NCBI GenBank assembly: GCA_017620335.1
Contig: JAFZQO010000006.1
Location: forward strand, 78,650 to 142,649
Reading direction: 5' to 3'
Length of the DNA stretch: 64,000 nucleotides
Source of the DNA: Bacteroidales bacterium
GTDB taxonomy: Bacteria > Bacteroidota > Bacteroidia > Bacteroidales > UBA932
Part shown: positions 18,631 through 25,941 of the stretch, one piece after another
How the letters are laid out: each line of letters begins with the position of its first letter
Numbering within the stretch: position 1 is the first letter of the stretch
Notes under the pieces: model-generated
The model's database searches: none
Told to the model about the DNA's origin: nothing
Seen by the model: only the letters and a program-made list of their open reading frames with translations
Program-made: the position numbers and the translations under genes

Positions 18631-19953
18631 CTAATACCCGTATTTCTTCCTCAGTCCCAGGACGAGGGCGACGGACATGATCAGCGCCAGCACCTCGGCC
18701 ACGTTCACGGCCAGCCAGATGCCGTCGATGCCGAAAATGAGCGGAAGCAGGAACACGCAGCCTAGTTCGAAAACGAGGGTGCGGGTGAAGGATATGAGCG
18801 CGGAGACCGGTCCGTTGTTCAGTGCGGTGAACCATGCTGAAGCGAACATGTTGAAACCGCAGAGCAGGAAGGAGACCATGTAGATGTGCATGGCATAAGT
18901 CGTAAGGTCGCGCAGGGCGGGGGAGTATCCGACGAAGAATGCGGACAGCTGCGGTGCAAGGAGTTCCACTGCCGCGGTGATGAGGAGGCCGGCTACGGCG
19001 ATGAGCGCGCAGCTCTTGCGGAGCAGGCTGCGCAGCTCGTCCGTGTCGCCGGCCCCGTACTTGTACGATATGACCTGCGAGATGCCCATGTTATACCCGA
19101 TGAAAACAGAACCGAAAATGAATCCGACGTACATCAGGACGCCGTATGCTGACACTCCGTTTTCGCCTATGTATTTCATCAGCTGGAGGTTGTAGCAGAT
19201 GCCGACGATGTTGAAGGAAATGTTTCCGACAAACTCCGACAGGCCGTTGGAGAGCGACTGGCCTATGGCTTTCCAGTCCTCCGGGCTGTCATTGAGGAAG
19301 CGGACCGGAGTATTGTTCTTCTTCGAGGTGAAGAAAACGAGGGGTATCGCACCTCCGACCAGGAAGGATGCCGCCGTGGCAATGGCAGCTCCTGTGAGGC
19401 CCCAGCCGAAGACTGCCACGAAAAGCGCGTCCAGCACGATGTTCGTCAGGCCGCATGCGATGCTGGTGATGGTTCCGAGCTCAGGTCTCCCGGCTACCAT
19501 GAAGAAAGGATTGAAGGCCATCTGGAGCATGTACACGGGCAATGCCGCGGTGAGGATGCGGCCGTATATGACAGCCAGCCTAACCATCTCCCCTTCAGCG
19601 CCCAGTGCCTCCGCGGCCGGCCGCATCAGGAGGATGAAAAGGAAGGAAATGACGGCACCTGCGATGAACGTCAGGCGCATCAGCATGGTGAAGATGTGGT
19701 TGCCCTTTTCGTTGTCCCCTTCGCCGAAAGTCTTGGACACCAGCGCGCTGCCTCCGGCTCCGACCATCAGGCCCAGTGCCGAGATTATCGCAATGGCCGG
19801 CCAGATGATGTTCATCGCGGCGAATGCCGTGCTGCCGGCGAAATTGGATATGAACCACCCGTCCACGATGCTGTACACCGACGTCACCATCAGCATCAGC
19901 ACCATGGGCCACAGTTCCTTCAGGATTCGCCTGTATCCGTAGTGTCCTTCCAT
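18631..19953 (-). CDS. MATE family multidrug/metabolite exporter
   Basis: A 440-residue membrane protein with about 12 predicted helices in two homologous halves; MATE transporters use Na+ or H+ gradients to export cationic drugs or metabolites. The start is set at MEGHYGYRRI, which puts the -7 box just upstream. The first helices contain the family's N-terminal pattern (IVDGWFISNFAGSTAFAAMNI). Substrate cannot be inferred. It is divergent from the sigma-54-driven gene at 20050. Confidence 0.92.
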   Translation of the reverse strand: MEGHYGYRRILKELWPMVLMLMVTSVYSIVDGWFISNFAGSTAFAAMNIIWPAIAIISALGLMVGAGGSALVSKTFGEGDNEKGNHIFTMLMRLTFIAGAVISFLFILLMRPAAEALGAEGEMVRLAVIYGRILTAALPVYMLQMAFNPFFMVAGRPELGTITSIACGLTNIVLDALFVAVFGWGLTGAAIATAASFLVGGAIPLVFFTSKKNNTPVRFLNDSPEDWKAIGQSLSNGLSEFVGNISFNIVGICYNLQLMKYIGENGVSAYGVLMYVGFIFGSVFIGYNMGISQVISYKYGAGDTDELRSLLRKSCALIAVAGLLITAAVELLAPQLSAFFVGYSPALRDLTTYAMHIYMVSFLLCGFNMFASAWFTALNNGPVSALISFTRTLVFELGCVFLLPLIFGIDGIWLAVNVAEVLALIMSVALVLGLRKKYGY

Positions 19954-19961
19954 AGTGGCTG

Positions 19962-19969
19962 CAAAGATA
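19962..19969 (-). promoter_or_regulatory. -7 promoter element of the MATE gene
   Basis: TATCTTTG on the minus strand, a perfect TAnnTTTG, only 8 bases before the proposed ATG, which would make the mRNA almost leaderless. No convincing -33 box. Confidence 0.5.
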
Positions 19970-20002
19970 AACATTTTCCCAGACTTCGCATCAGAGGGTA
20001 GA

Positions 20003-20017
20003 TGGCACGGATATTGC
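20003..20017 (+). promoter_or_regulatory. Sigma-54 (-24/-12) promoter upstream of the TPR/DUF4919 gene
   Basis: TGGCACG, four bases, then TTGC, with the invariant GG (20004-20005) and GC (20016-20017) exactly 10 bases apart. This matches the YTGGCACG-N4-TTGCW consensus at every core position. Transcription would begin near 20029, 21 bases before the ATG at 20050. It implies control by an NtrC-type activator; one is encoded in this window at 55319. Confidence 0.75.
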
Positions 20018-20049
20018 GGCCCGGAACGGTGCTGATGATTCCCGTGATT

Positions 20050-21438
20050 ATGAAACGATTATACATACTGGCCGCTCTTTTTTGCGGCATCTTTTCCCAG
20101 TCTTTCGCCCAGATTTACGATTTCAGGACGTTCGAGCCTCTGATGGAGAGCCGTGACACCGCGGCCATCAGGAAAATGCTTGAATCCTGGGAGCCCAGGA
20201 ACGCCGACTATTACGCCGCTGCATTCAATTCCCTGATACTTACTGCCGAGAGTTATGAGGACGCTATGCACAGTTTCGAAGTTGTCAGAGAGGGTATTGG
20301 GCTCTATCCCGATCGTCTTGACCTCAGGTTTGGTTTGATCCATACGCTTGTGATGGTGGAGGACTTTCCCTCTGCACTGTCTTGGATAGATGACGTCCTT
20401 GTACGGGATTCCGAAAACGGGGGACAGTGGCTGTGGATGAACGACGAGCCGGTGGATGACTGTCGCAACACGATTTTGTCCGGTATTGATGATTACCTTT
20501 CTGCAATACTTGACTCCGGAGACGAAGATATTGTATATCAATGGCTTGATAAAGCTTCTGAGGCTTATCCGTTCTATAGGAACGGTCTGTTGGTCATCAA
20601 GGGCCGGATGCTTTCGGGACAGTGGAAACAGGAAGAGGCGATGGCTGTCATTCGGTCAATCCTGGAGGATGACCCGGAATATTACGGGGCCCTGTACGAC
20701 CTGGCGTACCTTTCATATCTGAGGGGCGATTTCGATACGGCCATCGAGTATTTCGGAAAAATCCTCCTGATTGAAGACGATGAGGATGAAAGGGCGTCGA
20801 TATCCCGGAACATACTGATATGCGAGCAGGAGAAGGCCGATGAGCCCGTGCTGCCGGACATGGCTGAACTGGAGCGGATGGTGAAAGAAGACAGACCGCA
20901 GTATGATGCGCTCGTGGCCCGCTTCGAGGCTGCCGATTCGACCATGACGGATGCGGACATACAGATGGTGTATTACGGATATGCGTTCACGGAGTCATAT
21001 TCTCCCGCTTCCGATTACAAGACCATGGTCAACGCCCTTGTGGAGCAGGACAAGCTCGATGAGGCGAAAAAAGTCGCCGAAGGCCTGCTGAAGAAGTATC
21101 CCGTGTCGCTGTGGCTGTTGAAACAGCTGTATTTCATCTCCCAGGACCTGGAAGAGGACAGCGATAATTATTATATCCGTTATGTCCGCCTGACGGACGG
21201 CATTGTCGCTTCCGGGAACGGCCGTTCGCCCGACATGGGCATACACGTGATCTCCACTTCCGACGAATACGAGATCCTGGATTTTTTCCGTGCAAGGTCA
21301 TTCGGGGGCCAGTCGCTCGTGGAGCATGACGGTTCCGCCTTTGACCGCATGGATTTCATCAATGATTTTGGCGACGCCGTAAGCCTCTACTTCAACGTCG
21401 ACCTCCTCTTCCGTAAGTATAACGAAATATTCCAGTAA
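20050..21438 (+). CDS. Secreted TPR-repeat protein with C-terminal DUF4919-like domain
   Basis: A 462-residue protein beginning MKRLYILAALFCGIF with a signal peptide ending at SFA-Q. This start was chosen over an in-frame ATG at 20002 because that ATG overlaps the sigma-54 promoter and would bury the signal peptide. Residues ~30-260 contain helical TPR-like units (ALYDLAYLSYLRGDFDTAIEYF). The last ~180 residues resemble DUF4919, with the pattern YIRYVRLTDGIVASGNGRSP and VISTSDEYEIL. The function is unknown; periplasmic or surface scaffolding is plausible. It stands alone. Confidence 0.75.
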   Translation: MKRLYILAALFCGIFSQSFAQIYDFRTFEPLMESRDTAAIRKMLESWEPRNADYYAAAFNSLILTAESYEDAMHSFEVVREGIGLYPDRLDLRFGLIHTLVMVEDFPSALSWIDDVLVRDSENGGQWLWMNDEPVDDCRNTILSGIDDYLSAILDSGDEDIVYQWLDKASEAYPFYRNGLLVIKGRMLSGQWKQEEAMAVIRSILEDDPEYYGALYDLAYLSYLRGDFDTAIEYFGKILLIEDDEDERASISRNILICEQEKADEPVLPDMAELERMVKEDRPQYDALVARFEAADSTMTDADIQMVYYGYAFTESYSPASDYKTMVNALVEQDKLDEAKKVAEGLLKKYPVSLWLLKQLYFISQDLEEDSDNYYIRYVRLTDGIVASGNGRSPDMGIHVISTSDEYEILDFFRARSFGGQSLVEHDGSAFDRMDFINDFGDAVSLYFNVDLLFRKYNEIFQ

Positions 21439-21445
21439 CGTGCGT

Positions 21446-22312
21446 TCAGCGCGCCATGGCAGCGGCGAAGAAGGCGGTGAGGCGGTCCTGGATATCGTAG
21501 AAACGGGGAGTCAGCACGCCTTCCCTGTCCAGGTGGAGCCTGTGACCTTTTTCCTGGCAGGGAACGTGGTCGCAGGGGATGCCGAGAGCCGCTGCCCTGT
21601 CGAAGACCGCCTTGGTACCGTAGACCGTACCTGCTGATTTCCTGTTGAGCGGGCAGCCTTTTTCGTAAGGCACCACCGGATCCTGGATAGACTGGAAGGA
21701 AACGATTGGTACCGAGGCGTTTTCAAGGACGGAAAGGTCGCGGACATATCCCCAGAGGTCGCCGACGGCGAGGATGCGGCAGCCTGCGGCCGGAGGGGCG
21801 TATGCCAGGCTGAGGGCCAGGGCCCCGCCGGCGCTCGTCCCGGCCACGAAGACGCGCCCGGCATCAGCCTTGAGCCTGTCGTCCGACAAGAGGAAGGCCA
21901 AAGCCGCGCGGGCGTCCTCCAAGGCGTCGGCTTCCGCTGTGAGAAGACCGCTCTTTTTGATATGGAAGCCCATCCGATAGTCGATCGAGGCCGCTACATA
22001 GCCAAGCGAGGCGAAATGACGGCACCATTCCGTCTGGCCTTTCTCATTCTTGTTTCCGAACAGGAAACTCCCTCCGTGCATCATCAATAAAAGCGGTCTG
22101 CTGGAAGCCCCGTCACATTCAGGTGTGTAGATGTCCATCTTGAGTTCAAGTTCCTCCTGCGGTTTCAGCAACTTTGCCCAGTTGAGCGAAGGCTCGTCGA
22201 AACGGTCCGGCCCTTCGCTCCAGTACCCCTTCGCTTTTCGGTACACCACGTCACGCTCGACATTCACTCCGAATGCCGGGACTGTGTATCCGTTGTGTGA
22301 GTCATTTCCCAT
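21446..22312 (-). CDS. Alpha/beta-hydrolase, esterase/lipase (carboxylesterase-like)
   Basis: A 288-residue alpha/beta hydrolase. The oxyanion-hole motif MMHGGSFLFG lies near residue 80 and the nucleophile elbow GTSAGGALALSL near 158. The acid is likely in QDPVVPYEK and the His in KGHRLHLDREG. The start MGNDSHNGYTV was preferred because upstream in-frame codons run into the palindromic repeat at 22332. No signal peptide is visible, so probably cytoplasmic. Substrate unknown. It converges with the DUF4919 gene with 7 bases between stops. Confidence 0.85.
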   Translation of the reverse strand: MGNDSHNGYTVPAFGVNVERDVVYRKAKGYWSEGPDRFDEPSLNWAKLLKPQEELELKMDIYTPECDGASSRPLLLMMHGGSFLFGNKNEKGQTEWCRHFASLGYVAASIDYRMGFHIKKSGLLTAEADALEDARAALAFLLSDDRLKADAGRVFVAGTSAGGALALSLAYAPPAAGCRILAVGDLWGYVRDLSVLENASVPIVSFQSIQDPVVPYEKGCPLNRKSAGTVYGTKAVFDRAAALGIPCDHVPCQEKGHRLHLDREGVLTPRFYDIQDRLTAFFAAAMAR

Positions 22313-22331
22313 TCCGAAGCAAATATAGCCA

Positions 22332-22417
22332 TTTTGTGTGCAAAATCGCCCGGATCGCACACGGAATGGCATGGATGAAGGCTTTTGTGTGCGGAAACGC
22401 CCGAATCGCACACGGAT
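22332..22417 (+). repeat. Two palindromic repeats at 51-bp spacing
   Basis: Near-identical units at 22332-22366 and 22383-22417 share a TTTTGTGTGC start, a CGCCCG centre and a GCACACGGA end. In each, GTGTGC can pair with GCACAC around an ~14-16-base loop. They fill the gap between the esterase and the DMT exporter stop, both on the minus strand. Distinct in sequence from the 28-bp repeat. Confidence 0.8.
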
Positions 22418-22430
22418 GCTAAAGCCCGGG

Positions 22431-23306
22431 TCAGGAGAGCTGACGGTGGGACTGGAGGGCGACGGAGATGACGATAAGTGTAAGGCCGGCCCAGAAGGAG
22501 AGGCCCACCTCGCGGGTCTCGCCGAATATCAGGGCCGCGAAGATGATGCTGTAGACCGGTTCCAGGTTGTATGTGACGTTGACCGTGAAAGGTTTCAGGT
22601 GCCTCAGGGCGTGGATCTGCAGCAGGAAGGGGATGATAGTGAAAACCGACCCCAGGAGGATGAGCGCAAGGAGGTCCTGTCGCGGCGGGAATGCCGGAAG
22701 GCCGGGATTGAGCCTGACATAGAACGGCATGCACAGGGCCAGGAAAGCCACGCATCCGACCAGTTCGTATAACAGCATCGTGGCGCTGTCCTGACCGGTG
22801 GAGGCGGAGACACGGACGTTGAATATGGAAAAAAGGGAATAGACGGCAGCGGAAAGGAGCCCGAGGGCTATGCCGAGCCGGTAACGGATGTCAAGGGTGA
22901 AGATCAGGAGGATGCCCGCTATCGCTATGAAGCTGATGAAGAAGTCTTTCCAGGAAAGCCGGTGACGGTTAAGGAGAGGGTCGAATATGGCCGTGAAGAA
23001 ACAGGAGGTGGCAATGCAGGCGACGCCGACGGAGACATTCGAGGCCTTGATGCTGGCGAAGAACGCCACCCAGTGTATGCCGAGCAGCGCGCCGCAGAAT
23101 GCAATCCTGAGGATGGAGGCGGCGCCCACGCGGTGCAGCCGGCGCGAAAGCGCCAGCACCGCGGCCAGGGCCGCCAGCGCCACCATGGACCGGTACCAGA
23201 CCAGCGGCAGGCCGCCCAATGAAATGATCCTGCCGAATATCCCGGTCCATCCTGCGAGGAAGACGGCGATATGCAGCAGGATCAATGTCCTGGAACGCTG
23301 TTTCAC
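22431..23306 (-). CDS. DMT superfamily (EamA) transporter
   Basis: A 291-residue protein with ten hydrophobic helices in two EamA halves; the family exports amino acids, nucleotides or sugars. The GTG start at 23306 was chosen because it lies 4 bases after the isochorismatase-fold gene's stop; a 48-residue upstream extension would read through that gene and is Arg/Thr/Ser-rich, unlike a membrane protein. End of the second half: NVTYNLEPVYSIIFAALIFGE, typical of DMT exporters. Confidence 0.85.
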   Translation of the reverse strand: MKQRSRTLILLHIAVFLAGWTGIFGRIISLGGLPLVWYRSMVALAALAAVLALSRRLHRVGAASILRIAFCGALLGIHWVAFFASIKASNVSVGVACIATSCFFTAIFDPLLNRHRLSWKDFFISFIAIAGILLIFTLDIRYRLGIALGLLSAAVYSLFSIFNVRVSASTGQDSATMLLYELVGCVAFLALCMPFYVRLNPGLPAFPPRQDLLALILLGSVFTIIPFLLQIHALRHLKPFTVNVTYNLEPVYSIIFAALIFGETREVGLSFWAGLTLIVISVALQSHRQLS

Positions 23307-23310
23307 GCGC

Positions 23311-23892
23311 TTATGCCTTCGGGAAGGCTGCGATAAGCTCGTCGTCGGTGTATGCGTCGGCGCCGTAGCAGGTCTTGAGATATGCGATGCCGTAGGTGTA
23401 GTCCTCCTCGGTGAACGAGTCGGTGGCTTCCTTGGCGACCACCACGTCATAACCGAGCATGTAAGCGTCGGCGGAAGTGTGGCGGACGCACATGTGGGCG
23501 TGAAGTCCGGTCATGATGACGGTATTGACGCCAAGCTCCTTGAGCAGGATGTCGAGGTCGGTCTGGAAGAATCCGCTGTAGCGGCGCTTCGGAACAACAT
23601 AGTCCTTGTCACAGAGATTGAGTTCGGGAATGACCTCCGCGCCCGGGGTGCCGACGAGGGCGTGGTCGCCCCAGAGGGCAAGCTCGCGGTCGATCTTGGG
23701 AAGGTGGCAGTCGTTGCAGAAGATAACCGGGACGCCGGCTTTGCGGGCTGCGTCGAGGAGGCGTGCCGTGGCGGGGACGATCGCTTTGCCCCTGTCGCAT
23801 GCGAGCGCACCGTAAACGAAATCCTGAAGCATGTCGACGACCAGCACGGCGGCGTGGTCGAGGACCAATGGTTTCCTGTCTGAATTTTCCAT
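23311..23892 (-). CDS. Isochorismatase-family cysteine hydrolase (nicotinamidase-like)
   Basis: A 193-residue protein. Catalytic Asp lies in VVDMLQDF (about residue 20), Lys in VPKRRYSGFFQTDLD (about 102), and the nucleophile Cys in GLHAHMCVRHTSADA (about 135). A candidate metal-binding D.H pattern, as in nicotinamidases, occurs in CNDCHLP. Nicotinamidase or a related amidase is likely, but isochorismatase-fold specificity is hard to call. The next gene starts 4 bases after its stop (operon). Confidence 0.85.
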   Translation of the reverse strand: MENSDRKPLVLDHAAVLVVDMLQDFVYGALACDRGKAIVPATARLLDAARKAGVPVIFCNDCHLPKIDRELALWGDHALVGTPGAEVIPELNLCDKDYVVPKRRYSGFFQTDLDILLKELGVNTVIMTGLHAHMCVRHTSADAYMLGYDVVVAKEATDSFTEEDYTYGIAYLKTCYGADAYTDDELIAAFPKA

Positions 23893-23956
23893 GTTCTAAT
23901 CAGTTGAAGATAAGTGCAAACAATCGTTTGCCGCGCTAAGTTAGTGAAAATAGTTG

Positions 23957-23987
23957 TTTGATTTCTTATTTCAATATATTATTTTTG
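23957..23987 (+). promoter_or_regulatory. Bacteroidota-type promoter of the esterase at 24015
   Basis: TTTG (23957-23960), a 19-base spacer, then TATTTTTG (23980-23987): an exact -33/-7 match with the consensus spacing. Transcription would begin near 23992, about 23 bases before the ATG. Confidence 0.8.
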
Positions 23988-24014
23988 TAATAGTCTATCG
24001 TAAAGGGCCCGGGA

Positions 24015-24683
24015 ATGCTTCAGACGCGTATATATCACTCTCTTCAGTTCGACATCGCCACGGCGGATTCCGACGCCGTCTGCTATATACTCATGCCCGA
24101 ACTCCCCACAAGGGAGTCGTTGAAGTGGCTTGACGACATGTCCGCCCGTTTCTCATGCAACCTCGTGTTCGTGACAGGTTTCGACTGGGACGACGATTTC
24201 TCTCCCTGGCCCGCGGAAGGTCTGAAGAAAGGGGAGTGGTTCAAAGGCAGCGCTGGGATGACGCTTTCGGAACTGCAGTCCGACTATTTCCCTTTCCTGG
24301 AGCCTCTCCTTAAGCTTTCATCGCCGAAGCGTTCGCTCGTCGGCATCTCGCTTTCCGGACTGTTCGCCGTCTGGGCGGCGCACAAGACCGACGCCTTCAC
24401 GGCCGTCGCTTCGGTGTCCGGCTCGATGTGGTACGACAATTTCCCCGAATGGGTATCCAAGCACAGGCTGTCCGACAGCATCACCAATGTCTATCTTTCG
24501 CTTGGAGAACGTGAGAAGAATGCAAAAAGCACCCGCATCGCCCGTATCGAGGACGCGACCCGCGAGGTGAGCGATACGCTCGCTGCACAGGATGTCCAGG
24601 TGGTCTTCGAACTCAATCCCGGCTCGCATTTCTCCTCGCCGCTGCCGCGCCTGGAGAAAGCGCTCGCCGCCATCCTTGCCTAA
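24015..24683 (+). CDS. Putative esterase, alpha/beta-hydrolase fold
   Basis: A 222-residue protein with the nucleophile elbow GISLSGLFAVWAAH near residue 115 and a C-terminal PGSHF that probably supplies the catalytic His. The layout resembles the esterase family (IroE/Fes type). No signal peptide is seen. The substrate is unknown. It converges with the DNA methyltransferase with 5 bases between them. Confidence 0.75.
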   Translation: MLQTRIYHSLQFDIATADSDAVCYILMPELPTRESLKWLDDMSARFSCNLVFVTGFDWDDDFSPWPAEGLKKGEWFKGSAGMTLSELQSDYFPFLEPLLKLSSPKRSLVGISLSGLFAVWAAHKTDAFTAVASVSGSMWYDNFPEWVSKHRLSDSITNVYLSLGEREKNAKSTRIARIEDATREVSDTLAAQDVQVVFELNPGSHFSSPLPRLEKALAAILA

Positions 24684-24688
24684 GCCCT

Positions 24689-25624
24689 TCAAGAGTTCCT
24701 TTCCCTGAAATACACCCCGTCGTAGCCCTGGATGCGCTTGTCCGTGTCCGCGAGCATCAGCCGTTTCGCGGCCACGAGACAATAGTCCCTGTCTATCTCC
24801 ACCCCGACAAAATGCCGGCCGAGCTTCTTCGCCGTCACGCAGGCGGAGCCGCTGCCGGCGAAAGGCTCGAAGACCACGCCTCCGGGCGGGCAGGACGCGA
24901 GGATAAGCTTTGCCATGAGCTTTTCAGGTTTCTGCGCGGGATGCTCGGTATTCTCGGGCATGGACCAGAAAGGTACGCTGATGTCATCCCAGAAATTGGA
25001 CGGGCACGTCAGCCTGGAAGGCCCTTCCGGAGTATCTTCCCAATCTTTAGGGACACCGTTTTCACGATATGGGGCGATGACGCGCCTCCTGAGCTTGACC
25101 GCCTCCAGGTCGAACCAGTAATGTCCCGGTGCCTTGACTCCGAACCATATGTCTTCCATGCCGTTCTTCCAGTTGGCGGCTGCCCCGCGGCCCTTCTCCC
25201 TCTGCCAGGTGATGCGGTTCATCACCGTGAGTTCCTCCTCCATGACCCTCTGGATGGACGACGAGCTCCGCCAGTCGCCGCAGAGATAGAGCGACCCGTC
25301 GGGTTTCAGTTTAGTGCAGAGCCCGTGGAACCAGGTCCGGAGATAATCCTCGTAGCGTTCGCTGGACATGGCGGAGAAACCGGTGGAGCCGAACCTCTTG
25401 CTGAGATTGTACGGCGGATCCGCGATTATCAGGTCCGCGAAAGAGTCGGGAAGGAGTCCCAGGACCTCCATGAGGTCGCCGTTGACCAGGGTGTCGGCGA
25501 ATGACAGGCTTCCGCCGGAAAGGTCGGAAGGCGTGAGGATCCCGGGGCCGAGCATCCTTGCCTCGGACTCCGACACCGTGATGGTTTTGTTCCTTTTAGA
25601 GCGTTTTGCGGTCAATTCGGACAT
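24689..25624 (-). CDS. Site-specific DNA-methyltransferase (DPPY, beta-class), solitary
   Basis: A 311-residue AdoMet-dependent methyltransferase. The catalytic motif IV, IIADPPYN, is near residue 86 and precedes motif I, FEPFAGSGSAC (about 264), the order of the beta class. DPPY points to N6-adenine (or N4-cytosine) methylation. HPAQKPEKLMAKLI is the conserved motif just before motif I. No restriction endonuclease, specificity subunit or Vsr gene lies beside it, so it is either an orphan epigenetic methylase or a remnant of a restriction system. Confidence 0.88.
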   Translation of the reverse strand: MSELTAKRSKRNKTITVSESEARMLGPGILTPSDLSGGSLSFADTLVNGDLMEVLGLLPDSFADLIIADPPYNLSKRFGSTGFSAMSSERYEDYLRTWFHGLCTKLKPDGSLYLCGDWRSSSSIQRVMEEELTVMNRITWQREKGRGAAANWKNGMEDIWFGVKAPGHYWFDLEAVKLRRRVIAPYRENGVPKDWEDTPEGPSRLTCPSNFWDDISVPFWSMPENTEHPAQKPEKLMAKLILASCPPGGVVFEPFAGSGSACVTAKKLGRHFVGVEIDRDYCLVAAKRLMLADTDKRIQGYDGVYFRERNS

Positions 25625-25844
25625 GATACTGGAAACTACAGATACAAATTTAGGAGTTTTTTCGTAACTTCGTGCACACAGTACAGAGGCCCATGAACAA
25701 GCCTGTTGGCCACAGGAGCCAATTTATAGCCTTTCTAAATTAGATTTTAAATAAGCTATTGCGTGTCAGCGCGTTAAACGTCTTTGTTGATTGTACTGTT
25801 AATAACTTTTAAAAGAAAATTCCAAAATATGCGCAAAACCTTCC
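25625..25844. other. Intergenic AT-rich stretch upstream of nrdD
   Basis: No ORF, tRNA or repeat recognised. It contains a small hairpin TTGGC...GCCAA and the self-complementary CTAAATTAG. It separates the methyltransferase start (minus) from the nrdD promoter. Confidence 0.4.
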
Positions 25845-25909
25845 TAATTTTGTAAGGAAGGGACGCGTCGCCCTCACCGGGCGGCGCGTCTTTACTGACC
25901 ACGCGTCCC
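25845..25909 (+). promoter_or_regulatory. nrdDG promoter -7 box and structured 5' leader
   Basis: TAATTTTG (25845-25852) fits the -7 box. Right after it are two competing GC-rich helices. GACGCGTCGCCC (25862-25873) pairs over 12 positions, one of them T-G, with GGGCGGCGCGTC (25879-25890), followed by TTTACT. Alternatively GGGACGCGT (25860-25868) pairs perfectly with ACGCGTCCC (25901-25909). The shared first arm makes these mutually exclusive, suggesting a regulatory switch or an mRNA-stabilising element. No leader ORF precedes the nrdD ATG. Confidence 0.6.
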
Positions 25910-25941
25910 GAGAAGATAATACAAAAACAGAAACATACACC

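Noticed and set aside
22313-22411. Longer N-terminus for the esterase reaching into the 51-bp repeats
   Set aside because: The extra 33 residues are repeat-encoded (Arg/Phe-rich, two similar blocks) and are unlike the family.
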